The notes: generated by a model from the letters alone, not told the origin. DNA of 64,000 nucleotides from an uncultured Alistipes sp. (GCA_947367255.1 CANBCZ010000002.1:1-64000), one strand, 5' to 3'. Positions 1 through 8,775 are shown, counted from the first letter of the stretch. Numbers and translations: made by a program.

Positions 1-230
1 CGCTCAACGCCTACACCGTTAGAGATCTTACGGATTGTAAACATCTTGGTCTTGCCTGTACCCTTAATCTGGATAACAACACCACGGAAGCTCTGAAGAC
101 GCTCCTTGCTACCCTCGATAATACGGTAAGTTACGGTGATAGTATCACCTGCATTAAACTGTGGAATGTCCGCATCGGTCTTAGTCCACATCTGCTCGTT
201 CACGAGTCTGATCAACGAATCCTTGTTCAT
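1..230 (-). CDS. rplS: 50S ribosomal protein L19, 5' part (runs off window)
   Basis: Large-subunit protein L19, which lies at the 30S/50S interface. The reverse strand read from the ATG at 230-228 begins MNKDSLIRLVNEQMW, and later shows FNAGDTITVTYRIIEGSKER and the RGVVIQIKG segment typical of L19. About 76 codons are visible; the C-terminal third lies outside the window. A TTG-20-TACCTTTG promoter at 402-372 and a ~135-nt structured leader precede it. Identification is firm; only the missing 3' end is unknown. Confidence 0.95.
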   Translation of the reverse strand, partial: MNKDSLIRLVNEQMWTKTDADIPQFNAGDTITVTYRIIEGSKERLQSFRGVVIQIKGTGKTKMFTIRKISNGVGVE

Positions 231-292
231 TGTTGCAACAAAAATTAAATAGTTTCCGCTCAACATTATCGCTGTGCCCGCCATACCATACA

Positions 293-354
293 AGGTCACT
301 GCCTTATAATCCCGTGCGATTTTACCCGCACTTTTGACCTGCACCCATTATAAG
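293..354 (-). promoter_or_regulatory. Structured 5' leader of rplS, possible pseudoknot
   Basis: In the rplS transcript an 8-bp stem CTTATAAT/ATTATAAG (354-347 with 310-303) encloses a 5-bp hairpin GTGCG/CGCAC (331-327 with 318-314). A loop hexamer AGGTCA (340-335) is perfectly complementary to TGACCT (298-293) just 3' of the outer stem, which would make an H-type pseudoknot. Many ribosomal-protein operons are autoregulated through such leaders; that this one binds L19 is inference. Pairing was read by eye and no energy was computed. Confidence 0.55.
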
Positions 355-371
355 AGGTTGATACGCAGGCG

Positions 372-402
372 CAAAGGTATGAAAAAATTGGTGAACCACC
401 AA
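372..402 (-). promoter_or_regulatory. Promoter of rplS with overlapping palindrome
   Basis: On the minus strand TTG (402-400) is followed after 20 bases by TACCTTTG (379-372), matching the Bacteroidetes TTTG/TAnnTTTG sigma-ABfr pattern. The spacer and -33 box contain a palindrome, TTGGTG-3-CACCAA (388-402), which could be an operator. Confidence 0.6.
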
Positions 403-481
403 ATTTTATTGTAAAATGCTATTAGCTTTTGCTGTCAGCCTTGCGGAGGTATACACATTATCGCTACAAAACCAATTTGTC

Positions 482-599
482 GTCAGAGTTTGCACTCCTC
501 TTTATATTTGCACCATTTTATCGTCAGAATTCACGACAAAGCGTTTTGTTGTCAGAGTTTGCACTCCTCTTTATATGTGCACCATTTTATCGTCAGAAT
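482..599. repeat. Two 49-bp direct repeats with 69-bp period
   Basis: Bases 482-530 and 551-599 are identical except for one T/G change. Both start GTCAGAGTTTGCAC and end TTTATCGTCAGAAT. The 20-bp joint between them is a small hairpin, CGACAAA-GCGT-TTTGTTG. The same joint sequence (TCACGACAAAGCG...TTGTTGTC) recurs at 618-640, where it leads into the large palindrome. A diverged joint stands at about 462-482. Two copies without spacers argue against CRISPR. Confidence 0.85.
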
Positions 600-629
600 G
601 CGGTAGATACAACGCTATCACGACAAAGC

Positions 630-755
630 GTTTTGTTGTCAAAATGTGTTAGAGATGGTGCATCGTGAAATATCCCCGGATGGGACATACTAAGCGTATT
701 TCCCATTCGGGGATATGAGGGATGTGCCATATATGACACATTTTCACAACAAAAC
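630..755 (+). ncRNA. Candidate structured RNA / multi-tier palindrome, copy A
   Basis: The outer arms GTTTTGTTGT.. (630-649) and ..ACAACAAAAC (736-755) pair at 19 of 20 positions. A middle stem (650-664 with 721-735), an inner 16-bp stem (670-685 with 701-716) and a tip ATAC/GTAT (687-690 with 696-699) follow. Four imperfect positions are G-U only when the plus strand is the RNA. Copy B at 20918-21044 keeps the architecture with different bases. The element ends exactly on the stop codon of the leftward FAD gene, so it could also act as that gene's terminator. No plus-strand promoter is certain; TATATTTG at 503-510 is a weak candidate. Confidence 0.55.
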
Positions 756-2605
756 TATAGTGCGTCGAATGCAAAAATATGCGCCTTCTCCGCCCCCCAA
801 GTCTCTGTAACAACGAGTCGCAGCTGCTTAGTCTTAACAGGCTCGAAAGATACCTTACGCAAGCGCAGGTAGTTATTATCCTCTGAGTAGAGGGTCTTCC
901 ACTCCTTATCAACCAGCGCCTCAACGCGATAACCCTTAGTCATCATCTTAGGGATCTCCACGCGCTCGGTTGTAGCCTCGAGCTTACGCATACGCTTGCT
1001 GCGTACCTTAAGGTCTGAGTCAAAGATCATACGAGCACCTGAAACGGTTACAGGTTTCTTCCAAGTATAGGTGATTGTATTCTCATTTGGAGCTACCCAA
1101 ACACCGTTGTCCTCACCCTGCCACTTACGGTCGATACCATTACGAAGTACCTCAATCTCCTCAGCCACCTTTGCAGATGCAGTAAGGTCAGATACTGTAC
1201 GCCAGCGGTAAGGGAGCATTACATCGTCATCCTCAAGCCAAGTCTGAACCTCGCCGATGTATGTCTTGTGTACCTCTGCAGGATCAACGCCCTTCTCGAT
1301 AGCCTTTGCAGCGCCTGTACCTGCAGCCTGACCGAGCAGTGCGCAAGTTGCCATAACGCGAGTAGCCGAGAGACCCATATGTGTTGCGGAGATATCACGA
1401 CCTGCGAACATAAGGTTTGGAACATTTACAGAGTAGAGCACGCCAAACGGAATACCGAAGCCCTGTGGCACAGTGTACTCATTAGACATCACGCCCTTTC
1501 TGTGGAAAGCATCCGGATGGTGATCATCGAGGGTCCAACCGCCATAAGCGACAACATCTGGGAAGTGACCGCCACTCAGAATATCGTTCTGAGTAAGGAT
1601 ATGTGGACCTACGAAACGGGTATTCTCGCGCTTACCGGGAAGAGCACCAATCCAGTCCAGCTCATAGCCCTTACCACGACCATCTGGGTGGTTCTTCATA
1701 TACTCCCAGATACCGTAGACAATTCTCTTGAGCTCAAACTGAATATCGTTTGCGTCGGCGATAGTATCGAAGTTACCACCAAACTCGCACCACCAGAAGT
1801 TATTGTCGTGTGGATGATAGATACGCTTGTAGTTAAACTTCAAACCCGGAATTGTAGACTTTGGAGTGTCGTAGTTAAAGTCGTCATCGGTAAAGTGGTA
1901 AGCCCACTCCGGAGCCTTAAACGGCACATCTACATCGGTCTTGCGGAGCTGGAGAAGGATAGAGTTACCCATAGTCTTGGCATCGTTACCCTCCTGAAGA
2001 TAGTTTTCGCCAAACTCTGCCGGATTCTCACGACCGTGACGATACTTTGCACCCGAAAGGCGGAGGATACCATCACCTGTACAGTCAAGGAAGAGAGTAC
2101 CGTTAATAGTATAATCTGTGTAAGCGTTTATATTCCAAGCCTTTACAGCAGCAATACGCTCACCATTCATCACTACATCGTTTACAGATGTATTGAGCAA
2201 CAGCTTGATATTCGGCTCCGAAATAACAGTTGAGTAGATAACATCATCCCACATAGTGTAACGCTGGAGAGGGTTGTAGTAGAAGTTGCGCAACTGCATC
2301 TCCTCCAGAATACCGGTCTCCTGCGTATCATTGGTCTTTGCACCGACAATACCCATACGCATCTCGCTCGATGCATTACCACCAAGCATAGGACGGTCCT
2401 GAACAAGGATAACCTTTGCACCGTGACGTGCTGCAGATACAGCGGCACAAACACCTGAAAGACCACCACCGCAGACAACGATATCTGCAGAGAGCTCCAC
2501 GTGCTTTTTAACGGTAGAGTTCTGCTCGGTCTTCATCTGAGCAGAAGCTGTGAGCGGCATAATAACAACAAGCAGAGCCGCCACCAATTTGAAGATAGAT
2601 TTCAT
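755..2605 (-). CDS. Secreted FAD-dependent oxidoreductase
   Basis: 616-residue exported flavoprotein of the FAD_oxidored (PF12831-like) group, found in Bacteroidetes polysaccharide and glycan loci; the substrate is unknown. The ATG at 2605 gives a clear signal peptide (MKSIFKL...LTASAQ). A longer reading would start with GTG inside the promoter and is rejected. The dinucleotide-binding GGGLSG motif is at residues 46-51, followed by LGGNASSEMRMG. A second FAD segment, GLSATRVMA, lies near residue 410. The last ~130 residues look beta-rich, like an F5/8 or galactose-binding module. The promoter sits inside the 3' end of the hydrolase gene upstream, so it can be transcribed alone or by read-through. 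Confident for family, not for substrate. Confidence 0.85.
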   Translation of the reverse strand: MKSIFKLVAALLVVIMPLTASAQMKTEQNSTVKKHVELSADIVVCGGGLSGVCAAVSAARHGAKVILVQDRPMLGGNASSEMRMGIVGAKTNDTQETGILEEMQLRNFYYNPLQRYTMWDDVIYSTVISEPNIKLLLNTSVNDVVMNGERIAAVKAWNINAYTDYTINGTLFLDCTGDGILRLSGAKYRHGRENPAEFGENYLQEGNDAKTMGNSILLQLRKTDVDVPFKAPEWAYHFTDDDFNYDTPKSTIPGLKFNYKRIYHPHDNNFWWCEFGGNFDTIADANDIQFELKRIVYGIWEYMKNHPDGRGKGYELDWIGALPGKRENTRFVGPHILTQNDILSGGHFPDVVAYGGWTLDDHHPDAFHRKGVMSNEYTVPQGFGIPFGVLYSVNVPNLMFAGRDISATHMGLSATRVMATCALLGQAAGTGAAKAIEKGVDPAEVHKTYIGEVQTWLEDDDVMLPYRWRTVSDLTASAKVAEEIEVLRNGIDRKWQGEDNGVWVAPNENTITYTWKKPVTVSGARMIFDSDLKVRSKRMRKLEATTERVEIPKMMTKGYRVEALVDKEWKTLYSEDNNYLRLRKVSFEPVKTKQLRLVVTETWGAEKAHIFAFDAL

Positions 2606-2628
2606 AGTATTTTTGGTTAAGTTTGTCA

Positions 2629-2658
2629 CAAAGATAAATAATTAATTATTTATTACAA
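2629..2658 (-). promoter_or_regulatory. Promoter of the FAD oxidoreductase
   Basis: TTG (2658-2656), 19 bases, then TATCTTTG (2636-2629) on the minus strand. It overlaps the stop of the upstream hydrolase gene and gives a leader of about 17 nt before the ATG at 2605, which supports that start. Confidence 0.65.
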
Positions 2659-3442
2659 AATTGAGCAGTGCCGAGGCGCACGCTTCCGGCTCCTCAATAA
2701 AGCTCATATGACCCGAATTCTCCATCCATACAACCTCTGCCTGTGGATGTGCTGCGACCATTGCCTCAGCAACCTCCGGCACGATATAGCCATCTTTGCG
2801 TCCAAGAATAAAGAGCTGCGGAGCAGGCAGATTTCTGAGCATTTCGTTCTGATCTTTACGAGAGATCATACCACCGAGCAGTGCCACAATACCCTCATCC
2901 TCAGTAAGATGGACAATCTCTGCAAGATCCTCGATATATGCACTGCAACGGCGACGATTATCAGCCGCAAAGCCCGCCTCCGGAGCACTCTTTGCAAGCA
3001 GCTCCTTCTTGCCTGACTTAACGATTGCTATCTCGCGCTCGCGGTTCTTTCTCTTCTCCTCGCTGTCGGCATTAGGCGTCGAGTGGAGCAGCACCACACC
3101 TGCAACGCGCTGAGGATGTCGCTCACATACGGCAAGGGCAACATATCCACCCATCGAGTGACCCACAATATATGCCTTCTCGATACCCAGCGCACCGAGT
3201 GCTGCATCTACAACATCGGCGAGGTAATCCATCGAGTGCACCTCACCCTTAACCTCTGAGATACCGTGACCCGGAATATCGAGCACAACAACGCGTACAC
3301 TCTTGTAAATGAATGGAATAAACTCCTCCCAGACAAGCATACTCTCAAGATATCCATGGAGCAGAACAACTGTCTTTTCTCCCTTCTCGGAGTCACAAAT
3401 ATGCAGCGCCGTATCGCCTGCCATTATAAATTTTTCTACCAT
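2642..3442 (-). CDS. Alpha/beta-fold hydrolase
   Basis: 266-residue cytoplasmic alpha/beta hydrolase (Abhydrolase_1 type); substrate not predictable. Visible features are the oxyanion loop LLHGYLES (28-35), the nucleophile elbow GHSMGG (Ser96), an acid-loop candidate GRKDGYIVP and the catalytic His in [11 protein letters not shown] near the C-terminus, so the triad is complete. The ATG at 3442 was chosen because an upstream ATG at 3472 would lie inside the TAACTTTG promoter box; a further in-frame ATG six codons downstream is possible. It has no signal peptide, unlike the FAD protein that follows it 36 nt downstream. It could be an esterase, lipase or haloperoxidase-like enzyme. Confidence 0.85.
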   Translation of the reverse strand: MVEKFIMAGDTALHICDSEKGEKTVVLLHGYLESMLVWEEFIPFIYKSVRVVVLDIPGHGISEVKGEVHSMDYLADVVDAALGALGIEKAYIVGHSMGGYVALAVCERHPQRVAGVVLLHSTPNADSEEKRKNREREIAIVKSGKKELLAKSAPEAGFAADNRRRCSAYIEDLAEIVHLTEDEGIVALLGGMISRKDQNEMLRNLPAPQLFILGRKDGYIVPEVAEAMVAAHPQAEVVWMENSGHMSFIEEPEACASALLNFVINN

Positions 3443-3469
3443 AATACTCTTATTTATCCTTTCGAGAGT

Positions 3470-3498
3470 CAAAGTTACGAAAAAAATGTGTAACTTTG
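3470..3498. promoter_or_regulatory. Divergent promoter pair for hydrolase and dapF
   Basis: Two -7 boxes TAACTTTG stand back to back: minus strand 3477-3470 (hydrolase) and plus strand 3491-3498 (dapF). They form a perfect 9-bp inverted repeat, CAAAGTTAC/GTAACTTTG, with an 11-bp spacer. No good TTG -33 box was found for either direction. Confidence 0.6.
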
Positions 3499-3524
3499 AA
3501 CGATTTATATATTTTGTGCAAACA

Positions 3525-4460
3525 ATGAAGTTGAACTACATAAAATGTCACGGCTCGGGCAATGAGTTTGTCCTCTTCGATGCGGTGGCTGAAGATATGT
3601 CGAACATAGAGCTCTCTGCCCTCTCTGAGGCGGTGTGCAATCGCGCTACGGGTATTGGTGCCGATGGTATTCTGCTGCTTGTGCAGAATGATGAGGGGCT
3701 CTACGGTATGCGTATGTTCAACCCCGACGGTTCGGAGGCAGAGATGTGCGGCAATGGTATTCGTTGCGTGGCACGACTTGCACAGCACTACACCAAAACT
3801 GAGCAGTTTGACCTCACCTCGGGTGGTAAGATATACCCTACAGCGTGCTACAGCCCAATTTTCGGGGATATTCCGACCTATGGAGTGAAGATTGGCGTGC
3901 GTCTGTGGAGCGACGACTTTGCTATGGAGCAGTCAGAGTGTGGCGACTTTATCGACCGCGTAATAGAGGAGCTTCACCCTTCACTGCGCTGGACAGCCAT
4001 CTCGGTCGGTAATCCGCATATTGTCGCAAGGGTCGAAAGGTGTGACTTGGCGCTGCTCGAGCAGTTGGGCAAGAGGGTCAAGACTCTCAAGAGTGTATTC
4101 CCTAATGGCGTGAATATCAGCTTTGTAGAGCTGCGCGGAGATAATCACATCTTCGTAACCACATTTGAGCGTGGTGCCGGCATCACCCCATCGTGCGGAA
4201 CAGCTATGACAAGTTCGGCAACGGCTATGGCTCTGCAGGGAGTATGTAGTTACGAGCGTGATATTACCGTCGAAAATCGCGGTGGCGTTGTGCGTTGCAT
4301 CTGCAGCAACACACCGTCACTTGCAACTACCCTTATTGGCAACGCCTCATTTACCGAGTGCGGAGAGGTCGATTTCGACGGCAAAAGTTTTGCATATACC
4401 ACACAACAGATATTTTCGGACGAGATAGAGGCTTGGAAGAGCTTTTTACAGAGCAGATAG
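3525..4460 (+). CDS. dapF: Diaminopimelate epimerase
   Basis: Interconverts LL- and meso-diaminopimelate for lysine and peptidoglycan synthesis in the cytoplasm. The ATG at 3525 gives 311 residues starting [15 protein letters not shown], the usual DapF N-terminus; a longer in-frame reading runs back through the promoter and is not credible. The two catalytic cysteines are visible: Cys75 in EMCGNGIRC and Cys224 in [12 protein letters not shown]. The length is slightly above the usual ~275. The stop codon directly abuts the tamL ATG (TAGATG), so the two are probably translated in sequence from one mRNA. Confidence 0.95.
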   Translation: MKLNYIKCHGSGNEFVLFDAVAEDMSNIELSALSEAVCNRATGIGADGILLLVQNDEGLYGMRMFNPDGSEAEMCGNGIRCVARLAQHYTKTEQFDLTSGGKIYPTACYSPIFGDIPTYGVKIGVRLWSDDFAMEQSECGDFIDRVIEELHPSLRWTAISVGNPHIVARVERCDLALLEQLGKRVKTLKSVFPNGVNISFVELRGDNHIFVTTFERGAGITPSCGTAMTSSATAMALQGVCSYERDITVENRGGVVRCICSNTPSLATTLIGNASFTECGEVDFDGKSFAYTTQQIFSDEIEAWKSFLQSR

Positions 4461-6836
4461 ATGAGGAGATTTGGGATTATAGTAACACTGTTTGCGGCGA
4501 TGACATTTGTGTTGTCGTGTAATGTTACGCGCAATCTCGAGAATGGCACATATCTATTGCAAAAGGTTGATATTAAGACAGATAAAGATACTCCTAAGTC
4601 ACAACGCATCACTGCCGAGGATGTTACGAAGTATATCCGACAGACCCCGAACAAGCACTTTTTGGGAACCAATTTCTATGTCGAGATGTACAACCTCGCC
4701 AATCCGGAGAAGGACAACTGGTGGAACAACCTCAAGCGAAAAATCGGTGAGGAGCCTGTTCTGCTGAGTGTGGATGAGAGCGAAAAGAGTCGTAAAAATC
4801 TCAAAATATGTCTCGACCTGCACGGATACTTCGCCTCGGAGGTTGAGTGCGACATCGACACGACATATCGTAAGAAGCGTGCGAAGGTAACCTATGCCCT
4901 TAAGCAGAACAAACCGTACATTATCGATGGCATAAGCTACGACTTCCGCGACCGATTCCTCGAGCCTATCTTGTCACCGGATACAGTTAATTGCCTGATA
5001 CACAATGGAGATATCTACAATGTAGCAACTCTCGATGCCGAGCGTGAGCGTATTGCCACAATGCTCAAAAATCGCGGATACTACAACTTCTCCGTAAACA
5101 ATATCAGCTATATTGCCGATACTCTCAAGCAGAAAAATCGCGTAGCACTGACGATGATTGTCAAGCAGAAGCTCGCCGGTTATACCAATCGTGGTGAGGC
5201 AATGTATGACAACAACGCCGTCTATCGTCTGCGAAATATTGACATACTTCCGGGCTACAATGCCGTTGCGGACAAGTCGCGCAAGGAGTATATGTTTACC
5301 CTCGACACCCTCTCCTACAACGGTCTGGAGGTGCTTTTCGATGGTAAGCAGCCATATATACGCCCTGAGGTGCTGTGCCCTGCAGTGGCTCTCTATCCGG
5401 GTGCTATATACAACTCGTCGTATGTGCAGCGAACATACAACAATCTGCTCCAGATGGGCTTTAAGAGTGCCCGTATAAACTTCACCGAGGTACCCGATTC
5501 GACCGCCACAGACAAGACATACCTTACATATGTAGGCGGCTCGGACTCTATCCTGCTCAACTACACCCGCGAGCAGTATCTCGACTGCAAAATTCTCTGT
5601 ACACCATCACTCAAGCAGAGTATCAAGGCGGAACTTGAGGGCTCGACAACCTCGAGTTTCTACGGTCTGAAGGCATCTGTAGGTTACCAGAACCGCAATG
5701 TATTCCGAGGTGCCGAGCTGTTGGATATTACAGGCTCGGTGGGTTATGAGTATATGCGTGCGCCCGATGCACCGCGTAGAAGCGCACTTGAGTTGGGATT
5801 GTCGGCAGGACTCTCATTCCCGCGCTTCCTCGGTATTCACACTACGGGATTGAGCAATATCAGCGCTCCAAAGACCCGCTTTGAGGTGTCGTACAACTAC
5901 CAAAATCGTCCGTACTATCGTCGTGACCTCTCGAGTGCAAGCTGGTCATACTCTTGGCGTAATCTGTCAAACTCATCGTTTACACTTCGTCCGGTAAATA
6001 TCAACTGGGTGAATGTCAGCTACATAGATCAGGAGTTCTTCGATGAGTTGAAAAACGAGTACCTCAAGCGAAGCTACGAATCGCAACTTATTGTCGGCAT
6101 GGCGGGTTCGTACACCTACAACAATCTCAGAGCAGAGAGTTCACTTAACCAGACCCTTGTACGAATAAATGTCGAGCTTGCGGGAAATACGGTCGATGGA
6201 TTGATGCACCTCTTCTCAAAACCTGTGGAGGGTGGCGACCACTACAACTTCCTCGGCATACGCTACTCGCAATATTTCCGTGCAGATATAAATGCTTCGC
6301 AACGAATTATGCTCGGCGAGAAGTGTGCCATTGCCGGTCGCCTCTATGCCGGTATAGGTGTGGCATACGGCAACTCGCAGGCAATACCTTTCGACCGTAT
6401 GTTCTATGCGGGTGGTAGTAACAGTATGCGAGGCTGGGCACCGCGTACACTCGGTCCGGGTTCGAGTCCGATACCCGAGAATGTGGTATACCCAACCCAG
6501 CTCGGAGATACAAAGCTCGAGGCAAATCTCGAGTTCCGTTTTCCTATTTGGAGTATGCTGCACGGTGCAACATTCTTCGATTTGGGTAATGTATGGTATA
6601 TGGGACACAACGATGTGGACTATCCCGAGAGCTCGGTATTCAAGTTTAACAAGTTCTACAAGCAGCTCGGTTTCAATACGGGTATAGGACTTCGACTGGA
6701 TATCAAGTTTGCCGTGCTGCGACTCGATTGGGGTATCCAGCTGCACAATCCCAACAAACCCGTTGGCGAGCGATGGATTCACGACTTCAAGTGGAAGAAT
6801 ACATCTCTCAACTTCGGTGTAGGCTACCCATTCTAA
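4461..6836 (+). CDS. tamL: Translocation and assembly module lipoprotein TamL (BamA/TamA family)
   Basis: 791-residue outer-membrane beta-barrel of the Omp85 family. In Bacteroidetes the TamA counterpart is lipidated, and here the N-terminus MRRFGII...MTFVLSC has a lipobox with Cys20. POTRA-like repeats follow to about residue 350. The C-terminal ~400 residues form a barrel domain with an Omp85-like segment FYAGGSNSMRGWAPRTLGPG, and the protein ends ...FGVGYPF with the aromatic terminal residue expected of a beta signal. It probably acts with a TamB-like partner, not present in this window, in envelope assembly. It lies between dapF and dxs with 0 and 12 nt gaps. Confidence 0.88.
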   Translation: MRRFGIIVTLFAAMTFVLSCNVTRNLENGTYLLQKVDIKTDKDTPKSQRITAEDVTKYIRQTPNKHFLGTNFYVEMYNLANPEKDNWWNNLKRKIGEEPVLLSVDESEKSRKNLKICLDLHGYFASEVECDIDTTYRKKRAKVTYALKQNKPYIIDGISYDFRDRFLEPILSPDTVNCLIHNGDIYNVATLDAERERIATMLKNRGYYNFSVNNISYIADTLKQKNRVALTMIVKQKLAGYTNRGEAMYDNNAVYRLRNIDILPGYNAVADKSRKEYMFTLDTLSYNGLEVLFDGKQPYIRPEVLCPAVALYPGAIYNSSYVQRTYNNLLQMGFKSARINFTEVPDSTATDKTYLTYVGGSDSILLNYTREQYLDCKILCTPSLKQSIKAELEGSTTSSFYGLKASVGYQNRNVFRGAELLDITGSVGYEYMRAPDAPRRSALELGLSAGLSFPRFLGIHTTGLSNISAPKTRFEVSYNYQNRPYYRRDLSSASWSYSWRNLSNSSFTLRPVNINWVNVSYIDQEFFDELKNEYLKRSYESQLIVGMAGSYTYNNLRAESSLNQTLVRINVELAGNTVDGLMHLFSKPVEGGDHYNFLGIRYSQYFRADINASQRIMLGEKCAIAGRLYAGIGVAYGNSQAIPFDRMFYAGGSNSMRGWAPRTLGPGSSPIPENVVYPTQLGDTKLEANLEFRFPIWSMLHGATFFDLGNVWYMGHNDVDYPESSVFKFNKFYKQLGFNTGIGLRLDIKFAVLRLDWGIQLHNPNKPVGERWIHDFKWKNTSLNFGVGYPF

Positions 6837-6848
6837 CAGATTACGAAG

Positions 6849-8726
6849 ATGACACATATAGAATATAAATATCTCTACAAGGTGAACACCCCTGCCGATC
6901 TGCGACAGCTCTCTATAGACGAGCTTCCGCTCTACTGTCAGGAGGTGCGCCAGTACATCATTGAGCAGTGTGCAAAAAATCCCGGACACCTCGCCTCATC
7001 GCTCGGTGCGGTGGAGATTGCCGTTGCTGTGCACTATGTCTACGATACCCCGAACGACAAACTTGTCTGGGATGTGGGTCATCAGGCATACGCGCATAAG
7101 ATTATTACGGCTCGTCGCGACGCCTTTACCGAAAACCGCAAGCTCAACGGCATCAGCGGCTTCCCGCGTATGGCAGAGAGCGAGTATGACGCCTTCGGTG
7201 CCGGTCACGCTTCGGTATCTATCTCGGCTGCCCTCGGTATGGTCAAGGCGGCAGAGCTGCAGGGTAAAAGTTGTAAGGCTATAGCCGTTATCGGCGATGG
7301 TTCTATGACGGGCGGACTCGCCTTTGAGGGTCTGAATAACGCAGGAGCAGACCGCCGCAGCGACCTTCTGGTCATCCTGAACGACAATAATATGGCTATC
7401 GACCGCGCTACGGGTGCTCTGAACGACTACCTGCTGCGTATGTCTACCTCAAAGAGCTACAACACCTTCAAGCAGCGCCTGTGGTCGGCACTCTCGCACA
7501 CTCCGCGACTGTTGCGTCTGTGTCGTAAGGTCGGCAACGGCATTAAGCACGGTCTGCTGCAAAACAGTAACCTCTTCGAGAGTTTCGGTTTCAGATATTT
7601 CGGTCGCATAGATGGTAACGATGTCAAGCAGTTGGTGCGTACCCTCTCGGCACTCAAGGATATACACTCGCCAAAGTTGCTCCATGTGCTCACAACAAAG
7701 GGTCACGGCTATACCCCTGCCGAGCAGGATCTGCCTGTGTGGCACGCTCCGGGCAAGTTCAACCCCGATACGGGCGAACGCATAGAGTCCAACTCGGGCA
7801 AGGATCGCTACCAAGATGTCTTTGGTCAGACACTGCTCGATTTGGCAAAAGCAGATAACCGAGTGGTCGGTGTCACTCCTGCTATGCCTACGGGTTGCTC
7901 GATGAATATAATGATGGCACAGATGCCTGAGCGCTGCTTTGATGTGGGCATTGCCGAGGCACACGCCGTAACCTTCTCAGCGGGTCTTGCCGCAACGGGT
8001 CAGGTGCCGTTCTGCAATATCTACTCGACATTTATGCAGCGCGCCTACGATAGTATTATTCACGATGTGGCACTGCAAAATCTCCCTGTTGTGATGTGCC
8101 TTGACCGCGGTGGTATTGTCGGCGAGGATGGAGCAACACACCACGGAGTCTTTGACCTTGCCTATCTGAGCTGTATCCCTAATATGATTGTTGCAGCACC
8201 GAGCGACGAGCTGCAGCTGCGAAACCTTATGTTTACCGCCCTTAAGAGCGGTGTGCCGTTTGCCATCCGCTACCCTCGCGGCTACGGCATGGGTGTCGAG
8301 TGGAGAGACAAGGCGTTTGAGCTACAACCTGTCGGCAAGGGTCTGAAGGTCAAAGAGGGCGAGGATGTGGCTATTCTTGCCATAGGTAAAACCCTCACTT
8401 TTGCTCTCGAGGCTGCCAAGAGAGCCGAGGAGCAGGACGTTTCGGTTGCCGTTTACGACCTTGTATATGCAAAACCTCTCGACGAGCAGTTGATTGTAGA
8501 GGTTGGCAAGCGTTTCGATAGAGTTATTACCGTCGAAGATGGTGTTCTGCGTGGCGGCGTTGGCGAGGCAGTGACAAAACTGCTTGCAGACAACCACCTG
8601 CACCCACATATTACAAGCCTCGGCATTGCCGACAAATTTATCGAGCAGGGCACTACAGCCGAGCTCTATTCGCTCTGCGGATACGATGCAGAGGGCATTT
8701 TGAGGGCTATTTTGAAGAAAAATTAA
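6849..8726 (+). CDS. dxs: 1-deoxy-D-xylulose-5-phosphate synthase
   Basis: Thiamine-diphosphate enzyme joining pyruvate and glyceraldehyde 3-phosphate in the first step of the MEP isoprenoid pathway. 625 residues, the usual size. Visible: GHLASSLGAVEI (His47), the ThDP/Mg motif GDGSMTGG starting at Gly149, NDNNMAID near 178, the transketolase pyrimidine-domain motif DRGGIVGEDGATHHG, and a C-terminal domain with YPRGYG. It is the third gene of a dapF-tamL-dxs unit. No clear terminator follows; the tRNA promoter begins within 20 nt of the stop. Confidence 0.97.
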   Translation: MTHIEYKYLYKVNTPADLRQLSIDELPLYCQEVRQYIIEQCAKNPGHLASSLGAVEIAVAVHYVYDTPNDKLVWDVGHQAYAHKIITARRDAFTENRKLNGISGFPRMAESEYDAFGAGHASVSISAALGMVKAAELQGKSCKAIAVIGDGSMTGGLAFEGLNNAGADRRSDLLVILNDNNMAIDRATGALNDYLLRMSTSKSYNTFKQRLWSALSHTPRLLRLCRKVGNGIKHGLLQNSNLFESFGFRYFGRIDGNDVKQLVRTLSALKDIHSPKLLHVLTTKGHGYTPAEQDLPVWHAPGKFNPDTGERIESNSGKDRYQDVFGQTLLDLAKADNRVVGVTPAMPTGCSMNIMMAQMPERCFDVGIAEAHAVTFSAGLAATGQVPFCNIYSTFMQRAYDSIIHDVALQNLPVVMCLDRGGIVGEDGATHHGVFDLAYLSCIPNMIVAAPSDELQLRNLMFTALKSGVPFAIRYPRGYGMGVEWRDKAFELQPVGKGLKVKEGEDVAILAIGKTLTFALEAAKRAEEQDVSVAVYDLVYAKPLDEQLIVEVGKRFDRVITVEDGVLRGGVGEAVTKLLADNHLHPHITSLGIADKFIEQGTTAELYSLCGYDAEGILRAILKKN

Positions 8727-8744
8727 AAATTTTCACAAAAAAAG

Positions 8745-8775
8745 TTGCACGATAACTTTTTTTGCCATATCTTTG
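8745..8775 (+). promoter_or_regulatory. Promoter of tRNA-Leu
   Basis: TTG (8745-8747), 20 bases, TATCTTTG (8768-8775); transcription would begin about 25 nt before the mature 5' end of the tRNA. Confidence 0.6.

Larger units (their letters stand above)
231..754. other. 524-bp non-coding block: rplS leader and promoter plus repeat array
   Basis: No credible gene lies here; short reading frames over 416-668 follow the repeats and have no family resemblance. From left to right it holds the rplS leader (231-365), the rplS promoter with an overlapping palindrome (372-402), a diverged repeat module (about 455-481), two 49-bp direct repeats 69 bp apart (482-530 and 551-599), and a 126-bp multi-tier palindrome (630-755) that ends on the stop codon of the FAD oxidoreductase gene. 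Confidence 0.8.

Noticed and set aside
482..640. Possible CRISPR array
   Set aside because: Only two full units; the intervening sequence is itself repeated and palindromic, and no cas genes are present.
416..668. Two overlapping ~78-codon frames in the repeat block
   Set aside because: They translate the 69-bp repeats in two frames, giving repeated peptides without domain features.
1268..2233. 321-codon plus-strand open frame opposite the FAD oxidoreductase
   Set aside because: It is antisense to a clear gene, has no recognisable family or start signal, and reflects codon bias of the real gene.
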